Positions 1-5,299 of a DNA stretch of 5,299 nt are shown piece after piece. Where the stretch lies: assembly GCA_021790615.1 (NCBI GenBank), contig JAJYGW010000260.1, positions 1 to 5,299 of the forward strand, read 5' to 3'. The stretch's first letter is position 1. Each line of letters starts with the position of its first letter. A program made the translations under genes and the position numbers. A model generated the notes under the pieces. The model was not told the DNA's origin and ran no database searches. It worked only from the letters and a program-made list of their open reading frames with translations. The DNA comes from Actinomycetes bacterium. GTDB taxonomy: Bacteria > Actinomycetota > Acidimicrobiia > Acidimicrobiales > JAKAOS01.

Positions 1-450
1 CATGTAGTGGTTGAGCGAGACGGTCACGGTGTGGCCGGAGTAGACGGGAGGCTTGGCCACCGAGAGGGTGTAGTCGATCACCGGCTCCCCCGTCTGGCCG
101 TACGCGTAGAGGGGTCGGTACATCAGGCCTTGCAGCAGGTTCAAGTTCGCACCGCTGAAGTACGAGAACGACGGCATCGGGAAGATGAAGTTGGGCGTCT
201 CACCCGCGGGCTCTGCGTAGAGGACGGTCCCCCCGAGCAGCGGCTTCCCACTCGGTGTCGACGTGGAGGGGCTCGTCGAGTGAGACGGGGCCGAGCTCGA
301 GCATGCGCTCAGGAGGACCGCTGCGCCGAGGAGCGCGGCGACCGACCGGGTTCTCGGGTGCGGCCCGGCGGAGCCAGACCGGCGGGTCCGGGGCCGAGGG
401 CCTCCAGCGCCGACCGGGACGAGACGGCGGGGCGAGACGTGAGACGGCAC
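1..450 (-). CDS. ABC transporter substrate-binding lipoprotein, family 5 (partial, N-terminus only)
   Basis: Partial gene: the minus-strand frame is open from a GTG at 448-450 to the left edge, giving 150 codons. The protein should be the membrane-anchored extracellular receptor of an ABC importer for peptides or a related solute. Residues 31-50 form a lipoprotein signal: basic HPRTRS, a hydrophobic stretch AALLGAAVLL, then lipobox LSAC with Cys50 as the lipidation site. A Ser/Thr/Pro-rich linker follows (about residues 51-69), as is usual for surface lipoproteins. The mature domain begins with GGTVLYAEPAGETPNFIFP and continues with NLLQGLMYRPLYAYG and then VTVSLNHYM. This matches the opening strands of SBP_bac_5 proteins (OppA/DppA/NikA class). 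The start is fixed by AGGAGG at 456-461, five bases upstream, and no other in-frame start lies between it and the hydrophobic core. The 30-residue Arg/Pro/Gly-rich stretch before the signal is unusually long. The substrate cannot be told from this fragment, and the permease and ATPase genes are not in view. Confidence 0.87.
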   Translation of the reverse strand, partial: MPSHVSPRRLVPVGAGGPRPRTRRSGSAGPHPRTRSVAALLGAAVLLSACSSSAPSHSTSPSTSTPSGKPLLGGTVLYAEPAGETPNFIFPMPSFSYFSGANLNLLQGLMYRPLYAYGQTGEPVIDYTLSVAKPPVYSGHTVTVSLNHYM

Positions 451-455
451 AGCAA

Positions 456-461
456 CCTCCT
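456..461 (-). promoter_or_regulatory. Shine-Dalgarno site of the ABC receptor gene
   Basis: On the minus strand AGGAGG lies five bases before the GTG at 448-450. It is a perfect match to the anti-SD core. It decides the start of the lipoprotein gene, because the reading frame has no ATG near the signal peptide. Confidence 0.75.
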
Positions 462-493
462 GAACGACGCCCCAGCGCCAACCGAGCTTGGCG

Positions 494-523
494 ACGTTAC
501 CAGCGCCCGAGCGAGCTCACCAA
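494..523 (-). promoter_or_regulatory. Possible sigma-70-type promoter for the ABC receptor gene
   Basis: On the minus strand TTGGTG (518-523) and TAACGT (494-499) are separated by 18 bases. The -10 fits TAnnnT and the -35 keeps TTG. Transcription from here would start near 487 and give a leader of about 37 bases containing the AGGAGG site. The match is by eye only; such hexamers also occur by chance. Confidence 0.35.
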
Positions 524-548
524 CGCGTGCAGCAACGCTCTCGCGTCC

Positions 549-572
549 CGAGAGGGGTCGGCGCCCCTCTCG
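549..572. repeat. Inverted repeat, 9-bp perfect arms, in the divergent intergenic region
   Basis: CGAGAGGGG (549-557) and CCCCTCTCG (564-572) are exact reverse complements around a 6-base centre. The repeat lies between the ABC receptor gene (minus) and the methyltransferase gene (plus), upstream of both. It has no T-run on either side, so it does not look like an intrinsic terminator. It could be an operator or an RNA hairpin in a longer leader of the methyltransferase transcript. In DNA this GC-rich, chance formation is not excluded. Confidence 0.5.
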
Positions 573-644
573 CAACCTTCTGGCGCGCACGAGCGCGCCC
601 ACGGTGACGGCTCGCTGCCTCGAGGTGGCGGCGCGTCCCCCGGC

Positions 645-658
645 GGCGGCGCGCCGCC
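645..658. repeat. 14-bp GC-only palindrome upstream of the methyltransferase
   Basis: GGCGGCG followed by CGCCGCC is a perfect palindrome ending 19 bases before the proposed GTG start at 678. It consists only of G and C inside a CGG-rich run, so it may be compositional rather than functional. It could form a stem in any transcript that starts upstream of it. Confidence 0.3.
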
Positions 659-677
659 CGGCGGTAGAACGAGGGAC

Positions 678-1346
678 GTGACGACGCCTGAGCCCGCCTT
701 CGCTCGCGATCCCGCCACCGCCCGGTACTACGACCGGCGCGCACCCGAGTACGACGAGTGGTACCAGGGCCAGGGGCGCTTCGCGACCCGCGACCGTCCG
801 GGCTGGGCCACCGAGGTGGAGGAGCTCGTTGCGCTCGTCGGGAGCCTCCCGCCGATGCGAACCCTCGACGTGGCCTGCGGGACCGGCTTCCTCACGCGAC
901 ACCTACGAGGTCTCGTCGTCGGGCTGGACCAGAGCCCCGCGATGGTCGCACTGGCCCGCTCACGGCTCCCAAACGGTTCGGTGCTCCTCGGGAGCGCCCT
1001 CGCGCTCCCCTTCGCCACCGCGTCGTTCGACCGGGTCACGACCGCCCACTTCTACGGGCACCTCCCGCCCGACGAGCGGGCAGCCTTCCTGGCCGAAGCG
1101 CAGCGCGTGGCGCCCGAGCTCGTCGTGATCGACTCGGCGCGGCGCCCCGGCGTCGAAACGGAGTGCTTCGACGAGCGGATCCTGAACGACGGCTCTCGCC
1201 ATCGGATCTTCAAGCGCTTTCTTTCGGCGGAACGGCTCTGCGCCGAGCTCGCGGGTGAGGCGCTGTTCGCGGGGCGATGGTTCGTTGCTGCACGCACCCG
1301 GCGGAGCCCGGGACGGGCTGGGCGCGCTGGCAGTACCGACCGTTGA
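678..1346 (+). CDS. Class I SAM-dependent methyltransferase
   Basis: A 222-residue cytosolic enzyme that should transfer a methyl group from S-adenosylmethionine to a small molecule or other acceptor; the substrate is not identifiable. The N-terminus has YYDRRAPEYDEWY (residues 17-29), a frequent opening in small-molecule methyltransferases of the Methyltransf_11/25 type. Motif I is LDVACGTGFLTRHL (63-76), the glycine-rich SAM loop. The acidic residue at the end of strand 2 is Asp84 in VVGLDQSPAMV. Motif II/III is seen in the LPFATASFDRVTTAHFYGHL region (110-129), and the chain closes with a typical beta segment AGRWFVAARTR. The length is normal for the family. The same frame is open back to an ATG at 255, but that upstream part overlaps the lipoprotein gene and is low-complexity; GTG 678, directly before TTPEPAFARDP, is the most sensible start. 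Its SD is weak (GAGGG at 671-675, too close). TAGAAC at 665-670 might serve as a -10 for a leaderless transcript. Confidence 0.88.
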   Translation: MTTPEPAFARDPATARYYDRRAPEYDEWYQGQGRFATRDRPGWATEVEELVALVGSLPPMRTLDVACGTGFLTRHLRGLVVGLDQSPAMVALARSRLPNGSVLLGSALALPFATASFDRVTTAHFYGHLPPDERAAFLAEAQRVAPELVVIDSARRPGVETECFDERILNDGSRHRIFKRFLSAERLCAELAGEALFAGRWFVAARTRRSPGRAGRAGSTDR

Positions 1347-1427
1347 TGACCAGAGGGCTCCTCGCCGACTCCAAACCGTCTCCAGCGCCAGGCTCCCGGC
1401 ATGCTCATCGGCGGGCCGGCTCGTCCG

Positions 1428-1458
1428 TCGGCACGCGACGCACGCCAGCTCCTAGGAT
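1428..1458 (+). promoter_or_regulatory. Promoter of the CLC gene, probably leaderless
   Basis: TAGGAT at 1453-1458 is a perfect TAnnnT -10 box. TCGGCA at 1428-1433 matches TTGACA at 4 of 6 positions with a 19-base spacer. The expected transcription start is about seven bases past the -10, at or next to the GTG at 1465, and no ribosome-binding site precedes that GTG. Together this suggests a leaderless mRNA, which is common in actinobacteria. The start site itself is inferred. Confidence 0.5.
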
Positions 1459-1480
1459 TAGATCGTGCCACGATCTAATC
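1456..1480. promoter_or_regulatory. Perfect 25-bp palindrome, probable operator over the CLC start
   Basis: GATTAGATCGTG (1456-1467) and CACGATCTAATC (1469-1480) are exact reverse complements around a single C at 1468. The element has roughly 40% G+C, far below its surroundings, so it is not a by-product of composition. It covers the end of the -10 box, the predicted transcription start and the GTG start codon (1465-1467). A dimeric repressor bound here would block RNA polymerase. If the mRNA began further upstream, the same sequence would instead fold into a hairpin with the start codon in its stem. I do not recognise the sequence as the site of a known regulator, and no regulator gene is present in the window. 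Confidence 0.7.
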
Positions 1481-3660
1481 TCACGACCGGGCTGTCGCCA
1501 CTCGGAGCGGCATGGGAGGACGAGCGCAGCCTCGGCACCGGGACAGGACGGATGGCCGTGCTGGCGGGTTTCGGCGTGGCACTCGGGCTGCTCGGCGGCG
1601 TGGCGGCCTTCGCCGTGGTGCGCCTCGTCGGGTTGCTGTCGAACCTCGCGCTCCTCCACCGGGTCGGCTTCGACCTCCCGAACCTGCGCCACTACCACCC
1701 GACCCCGGTCCTGATCCCGATCGCCCTCGCAGGCGCCCTCGTCGTCGTGGCGCTCGCCCGCTGGTCGCCGGTCATCAAGGGCCACGGCATCCCCGAGTCG
1801 ATCGAGGCCGTCCGCGACCGGGAGAGCCGCATCGCACCCCGGGCTGCGCTCGCGAAACCAGTCTCCGCCGCCATCGCGATGGGGACCGGTGGGCCCTTCG
1901 GTGCCGAGGGGCCGATCATCGTCACCGGTGCAGCCTTCGGCTCCCTCATCGGCCAGCTCCTCCCGACGAGCCCCGCCGAGCGGCGCATCCTCCTCGGCGT
2001 GGGGGCCGCCGCCGGCATGGCCGGGGTCTTCGGCACGCCGGTCGCCGGCGTCGTCTTCGCCTTCGAGCTGCTCGTCTTCGAGCGCTCGCTCCGGGTGCTG
2101 CTCCCGCTCGTGCTCGCCACCTCGATCGCCGACGCCCTCCACCGGGTCCTGATCGGGGCCCAGCCCCTCTTCGCCCTCGAGCGACCCTCCTCGGTGTCGG
2201 TCCCCCCCGAGCAGCTCCCGCTCTTCGCGCTCCTCGGGGTGGCGATCGGGCTGCTCGCGGTGCTCGTCAACAAGGGACTGTTTCGCGTCGAGGCCCTCTA
2301 CCGGCGGCTCCCCATCCCGGACGCCTTCCACCCGCTCGTCGGGGCAGTCGGCTTCGCGGCCATCGGGCTCGCCGTGCCGGGCACGCTCTCGGTCGGGTAC
2401 TGGGCCATCACCGACGCCGTGAACAACCGGTTCCTGCTCGAGGGTGCCCTGGTGCTCTGCGTCGCCAAGCTCGTCTCCTGGTGGATCGCGCTCGGGTCGA
2501 ACACCTCGGGCGGGACGCTCGCGCCGATCTTCCTCGTCGGTGCCACCATGGGCGAGGCGATCGGCCAGCTCCTCGCCCGGCTCCTCCCGGCGGCGCATCT
2601 CGACCCCGGCGCGTTCGCGCTGGTCGCCATGGGCGCGTCCTTCGGGGTCGGCGCACAGGCCCTGCTCACCGGGGTGATCTTCGCGGCCGAGGTGACCGGC
2701 GGGTACGGGCTGCTCCTCCCGCTGCTGCTGGCCACCGGGGTCGCCGAGGTCGTGGCCGAGCGCTGGTTGCCGCACCGCATCATGACCGACAAGCTGCTCC
2801 GGCGGGGGGCGCGGGTCGAGCTCGACACCGCCGTCGACCCCCTTCGCCTCGTGACCGCAGCCCAGGCGGTGCGCGGAGCCCTGGCGGACGGGGGCCTGGG
2901 ACCGAACGGGGCTGGTACCGCTGGGGCGGCGAAAGGGTTGGGCAGCCCTCGAGGGACGGGCACCTACCCACGTCCGGACCGGGGGGTCGTGAGCGGCGAG
3001 GGGGCGAGGGCCGGCGACGAGCCGAGGACGCACGAGCGGGTTGCGACGGGCCGGGACGGCCGGACGCCGCAACAGACTGGGCGGGACGGCCGGAGGCCGC
3101 AACAGATCGACGCCTTCGCCTACCTCGCCGACGCGCTCCCGGCGTTCCTCGCCGGGGCCGACTCGCTCGAGGTCGTCGAAGGGGGCAGTCCGATCGGCCT
3201 CCTCCGGCCTGAGGCCCTTGCCCAGGCGCTCCGTCGGCACGAGCTCGAGGAAGTGCGCCAGGCGCCGAACCTCCGGTTCCGCCTTCCCCACCGCCTGTCG
3301 GCTCCGCCGGCCGACCCCAGCGGGCTGGTCGGCGGCGACGCGCCGGAACCGGTGGCGCACCCGCCCGACTCGCCGTTGGGAGCACCGGGAGCTTCGCCGA
3401 GCCCGGCCCGGACCCGCGCCACCTCTGGGTCGCCGGGACCTCGGATCACCCGCGGATCAGGAGCGCCCGTCACTCCTGCCTCGCCGGAGCTGGCCCCGAC
3501 GGCTGCGCTGCTCGGAGGCGATCGCGGTGGCGAGGTCTCGGGGATAGGTCCGCCGCGCGACCAACACGAGCAGGAGACCCGCGGCGGCGAGGGGAAGCAA
3601 CATCACGAGGAAGGTCCGGTCGAGCCCACGAGCGGCGGCAGCAGTCAAGGCGGCCCCTGA
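1465..3660 (+). CDS. CLC-family chloride channel/transporter with degenerate CBS-like C-terminus
   Basis: A 731-residue inner-membrane protein moving chloride or a similar anion. The CLC core spans about residues 30-437. Signature 1 is KGHGIPE (105-111), signature 2 GTGGPFGAEGP (140-150) with the gating glutamate at Glu148, signature 3 SGGTLAP (348-354), and the pore tyrosine lies in GGYGLLLP (Tyr414). The segment TPVAGVVFAFELL has Leu202 where proton-coupled exchangers such as E. coli ClcA carry the internal glutamate, so coupling may differ. After IMTDKLLRRG the cytosolic part begins like a CBS domain (about 440-470). It is interrupted by a Gly/Arg/Pro-rich insert (about 472-547) and resumes with a CBS-like half (552-590: LEVVEGGSPIGLLRPEAL). 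Residues from about 610 to 731 are Pro/Ser/Gly-rich without a domain, and 665-731 are antisense to the MFS gene, so the natural tail may be shorter. GTG 1465 is preferred because it fits a leaderless start; ATG 1552, just before the first helix, is the alternative. Confidence 0.88.
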   Translation: MPRSNLTTGLSPLGAAWEDERSLGTGTGRMAVLAGFGVALGLLGGVAAFAVVRLVGLLSNLALLHRVGFDLPNLRHYHPTPVLIPIALAGALVVVALARWSPVIKGHGIPESIEAVRDRESRIAPRAALAKPVSAAIAMGTGGPFGAEGPIIVTGAAFGSLIGQLLPTSPAERRILLGVGAAAGMAGVFGTPVAGVVFAFELLVFERSLRVLLPLVLATSIADALHRVLIGAQPLFALERPSSVSVPPEQLPLFALLGVAIGLLAVLVNKGLFRVEALYRRLPIPDAFHPLVGAVGFAAIGLAVPGTLSVGYWAITDAVNNRFLLEGALVLCVAKLVSWWIALGSNTSGGTLAPIFLVGATMGEAIGQLLARLLPAAHLDPGAFALVAMGASFGVGAQALLTGVIFAAEVTGGYGLLLPLLLATGVAEVVAERWLPHRIMTDKLLRRGARVELDTAVDPLRLVTAAQAVRGALADGGLGPNGAGTAGAAKGLGSPRGTGTYPRPDRGVVSGEGARAGDEPRTHERVATGRDGRTPQQTGRDGRRPQQIDAFAYLADALPAFLAGADSLEVVEGGSPIGLLRPEALAQALRRHELEEVRQAPNLRFRLPHRLSAPPADPSGLVGGDAPEPVAHPPDSPLGAPGASPSPARTRATSGSPGPRITRGSGAPVTPASPELAPTAALLGGDRGGEVSGIGPPRDQHEQETRGGEGKQHHEEGPVEPTSGGSSQGGP
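3052..3106 (+). repeat. 30-bp tandem repeat, two copies, inside the CLC gene
   Basis: Two copies with a 30-base period start at 3052 and 3082. Over the 25 bases of the second copy they differ at one position. In the CLC protein they encode GRDGRTPQQT and GRDGRRPQQI. The repeat sits at the end of the low-complexity insert that splits the CBS-like region and keeps the reading frame, which points to recent slippage or duplication in a tolerant linker. Confidence 0.8.
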
Positions 3661-5244
3661 CTGACCCCGGCCGTTCGCCGCCAGGCCCTGGTCGCTGCCA
3701 CCGAACGAGGCCGCGACGATGCCGAACACCAGCGGAGCGGCCGCGACGAGCAGCGTCCGCGCAACCGTCCGGACAGCCTCCGCCCTACCCCAGAGCAGGT
3801 GGTGGACGACGTCGAGACGTGCGGCGTCGAGGGGTGGGTTGGTCCCGCCGTAGGCGATCCCGCCCAGGAAGAGCAGTGGGAGTGCGAGCGCCGGCGCCGC
3901 GACGGCAAAGCCCGGGGCGAGGAGCAGGGCGGCGGCGAGGAAGGCGATCCCCGTCACCCCCGGTCGGGCGGCGATACGGCCGGCACCGATCAGGCGGTCA
4001 GCGAGCCGGCCACTCCACAGCACACCCGCCAGCGCGCCGGTCGCGACCAGGAGGAAGACCGTGGTCGCTTCGACCTGGTCCAGGCCGAACTGGGCTCGCA
4101 GCAGCTCGATCCCGAACGTCTCCAGGCCGCTGAAGAAGAAGTAGCCGAGGGCCGAGGCGACAACCAGGACCACGTTCGTCGGAATGCGCAGGATGTAGCG
4201 GGTGGCCGCCCAGAGCGACATGCCGCGTGGGTCGTCCCGCAGGACCAGCTCCGCGCGTGGCCGCACGTGTGCAGCCCGCACCTCACGGACCAGCTCCGAC
4301 GAGACGGCGGCCTCGCTGGCTGCGCCCCCGTGGGCCAGGGCGCCATCCGGGTCGCCCGGGACGCTCGGTGGCGGCACGCTCCCCGAGCGGGGCGCAGCGC
4401 CCCACGCCCCGTCCCCCTCCGGGGCGGGCTCCACGGTCGTGCCGAGGGGCCGCCCGGGGCCGGGTTCGGCTGGCTCGGGTTCGGCTGGCCCGAGTTCGGC
4501 TGGCCCGAGTTCGGGGAAGAGCCGGCTCTGCCCACCCCGGAGCGGCTCCGTGAGCCCCCGCGCCAGCGCGAGCGCCAGCGCCGTCCCCGCCGCGCCCAAC
4601 GCGAAGAACGAGATGCGCCACGACAGAAGCCCGGCGAGGTCACCCGAGACGAGGATCCCGAGCCCTGCGCCAACCAGCTCGCCCGCCACGAGATAGCCGT
4701 AGATCTGGGCTCGCTCGCCGGGGAGGAAGAAGTCGCCGGTGAGCGAGGCAACCGCCGGGCCGGCGACGGCGACCACCGCGCCGAGCGCAAGCCGAGTCGC
4801 GAGCAGCACCCCGTAGCTGGGGGCGAGACCCGAGGCCGCCTGGGCAACCGACCAGAGCGCCACCGACGCGACCAGCAGGCGCACCCGCGAGACACGGTCC
4901 ACGAGCACGCCGAAGGGGAGCGTGGCCAGCGCTGCGACGGCCGTCGTGACCGTCACCAGCAGGCCGAGGCGGACCGCACCGACACCGAGCGAGTGCTCGA
5001 GTGGGAGGGCGACGGCACCCACCGTGGCCCCGTCCGCGCTCGAGAGCGCGAGGACGCAGGCGAGGAGCGTGACAACGCGGAGTCGGGCCAGACCGCCCAC
5101 TCGCTCCGCGAGCCGTCCCTCGAGGTTCCGGCCGAACCACGTCGGGAGATGGAACGCCTCGTGGGCCTGCACCCCCGCAGCGGCGTCGGCTTCGCGGGCT
5201 CGAACTCCCCGCCTGGCCCACCCGCGGCCGTTCGGGAAGTCCAC
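3457..5244 (-). CDS. MFS transporter with long inter-domain loop
   Basis: A 595-residue inner-membrane secondary transporter; substrate unknown. About twelve hydrophobic helices are visible, roughly at 57-80, 90-112, 122-140, 144-165, 182-200, 207-229, then 357-372, 391-411, 429-447, 449-467, 493-515 and 543-562. The MFS motif A is GVLVDRVSRVRLL (112-124) in the helix 2-3 loop, and a counterpart SGRLADRLIGAG (411-422) lies in the second half. NPPLDAARLDVVHHLLWGRAEAVRT (469-492) is a stretch I associate with Spinster-like actinobacterial transporters. The central loop (about 230-345) is far longer than usual and contains a pentapeptide repeat. The helix-free N-terminus of about 55 residues is also long. 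GTG 5244 is the first possible start, because an in-frame TGA lies at 5260-5262; it lacks a good SD, but TAGCGT at 5253-5258 fits a leaderless start. A GTG at residue 49 is a later alternative. The gene is convergent with the CLC gene and overlaps its frame by 204 bp; helix 12 ends within that overlap, so this end is real. Confidence 0.88.
   Translation of the reverse strand: MDFPNGRGWARRGVRAREADAAAGVQAHEAFHLPTWFGRNLEGRLAERVGGLARLRVVTLLACVLALSSADGATVGAVALPLEHSLGVGAVRLGLLVTVTTAVAALATLPFGVLVDRVSRVRLLVASVALWSVAQAASGLAPSYGVLLATRLALGAVVAVAGPAVASLTGDFFLPGERAQIYGYLVAGELVGAGLGILVSGDLAGLLSWRISFFALGAAGTALALALARGLTEPLRGGQSRLFPELGPAELGPAEPEPAEPGPGRPLGTTVEPAPEGDGAWGAAPRSGSVPPPSVPGDPDGALAHGGAASEAAVSSELVREVRAAHVRPRAELVLRDDPRGMSLWAATRYILRIPTNVVLVVASALGYFFFSGLETFGIELLRAQFGLDQVEATTVFLLVATGALAGVLWSGRLADRLIGAGRIAARPGVTGIAFLAAALLLAPGFAVAAPALALPLLFLGGIAYGGTNPPLDAARLDVVHHLLWGRAEAVRTVARTLLVAAAPLVFGIVAASFGGSDQGLAANGRGQSGAALTAAAARGLDRTFLVMLLPLAAAGLLLVLVARRTYPRDLATAIASEQRSRRGQLRRGRSDGRS
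4462..4516 (-). repeat. 15-bp tandem repeat (about 3.7 copies) in the MFS loop
   Basis: Units begin at 4462, 4477, 4492 and 4507, the last incomplete, with one or two differences between neighbours. On the coding (minus) strand they give a five-residue repeat: ELGPA, ELGPA, EPEPA, EPGPG (about residues 245-264). It lies in the cytosolic loop between helices 6 and 7, where an acidic, proline-rich spacer can grow or shrink without breaking the fold. Confidence 0.85.
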
Positions 5245-5252
5245 TCCCGCCG

Positions 5253-5258
5253 ACGCTA
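5253..5258 (-). promoter_or_regulatory. Possible -10 box of the MFS gene
   Basis: TAGCGT on the minus strand fits TAnnnT and ends eight bases before the GTG at 5242-5244. A start of transcription at or next to that codon would make the mRNA leaderless, in line with the missing ribosome site. No convincing -35 hexamer was found in the remaining upstream bases. Confidence 0.3.
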
Positions 5259-5299
5259 CTCATGCCCCGCTCGAGTCGGTCCCCATCGAAGCGAAAGGG

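Noticed and set aside
200..481. Minus-strand 93-codon frame near the lipoprotein gene.
   Set aside because: It is a different frame from the one carrying the signal peptide, lipobox and SBP motifs, and ends without any recognisable feature.
255..677. Upstream extension of the methyltransferase frame to an ATG at 255.
   Set aside because: This part is antisense to the well-supported lipoprotein gene and low-complexity; homologous-looking sequence begins after GTG 678.
1512..3212. A 566-codon plus-strand frame inside the CLC gene.
   Set aside because: Its product is almost only Arg, Pro, Ala and Gly, typical of an out-of-frame reading of GC-rich coding DNA.
1405..3360. A 651-codon open frame on the minus strand opposite the CLC gene.
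   Set aside because: It is the antisense shadow of a GC-rich gene: the product is a charged Arg/Glu/Gly/Pro run with no domain, while the plus strand has clear CLC motifs throughout.
3458..3478. CAGGAG/CTCCTG inverted repeat at the end of the MFS gene as a terminator.
   Set aside because: Six-base arms with a nine-base loop and no T-tract are too weak to call a terminator in GC-rich DNA.
4640..5263. Minus-strand frame from ATG 5263 (MSSVGGSG) as an alternative start for the MFS gene.
   Set aside because: It is in a different frame from the MFS protein and gives an Arg/Gly/Pro-rich product with no transmembrane helices.
5262..5299. Plus-strand ATG at 5262 opening a short basic frame (MPRSSRSPSKRKG) that leaves the window.
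   Set aside because: Only about 12 codons are visible, with no ribosome site or clear promoter, so a divergent gene cannot be supported.

Overview
The window is very GC-rich DNA of a Gram-positive style bacterium. The strong G/C bias at third codon positions, the GTG starts, the -10 boxes lying directly before start codons (leaderless-type genes) and a lipoprotein substrate-binding protein all suggest a high-GC actinobacterium. A lineage such as Acidimicrobiia is possible, but this is inference and no marker gene is present to prove it. No rRNA, tRNA, CRISPR array, transposase, phage gene or integration site was seen.

Layout, left to right: (1) 1-450, minus strand: the N-terminal 150 codons of a family 5 (peptide/nickel type) ABC transporter substrate-binding lipoprotein, running off the left edge, with a clear AGGAGG ribosome site and a lipobox. 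(2) 451-677: divergent intergenic region with a plausible minus-strand promoter, a perfect 9-bp-arm hairpin and a GC palindrome. (3) 678-1346, plus: a class I SAM-dependent methyltransferase of about 222 residues. (4) 1347-1464: short intergenic stretch carrying a good promoter (-10 TAGGAT). This runs into a perfect 25-bp palindrome that covers the start codon of the next gene. (5) 1465-3660, plus: a CLC-family chloride channel/transporter with a degenerate CBS-like C-terminal region, a repetitive insertion and a disordered tail. (6) 3457-5244, minus: an MFS transporter with a long repetitive loop between its two six-helix halves, convergent with and overlapping the CLC frame by 204 bp. (7) 5245-5299: upstream region of the MFS gene with a possible -10 box.

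The four genes do not form an obvious operon or defence system. Three encode envelope or transport proteins (ABC solute receptor, anion transporter, MFS exporter/importer), and each appears to have its own promoter. The most distinctive signal is the lower-GC 25-bp palindrome centred on 1468, which overlaps both the -10 box and the GTG of the CLC gene and looks like an operator for an unidentified dimeric repressor. The other points worth a second look are the repeat-driven expansions in two membrane proteins and the long tail-to-tail overlap. I see no convincing evidence for a wholly new biological system here.
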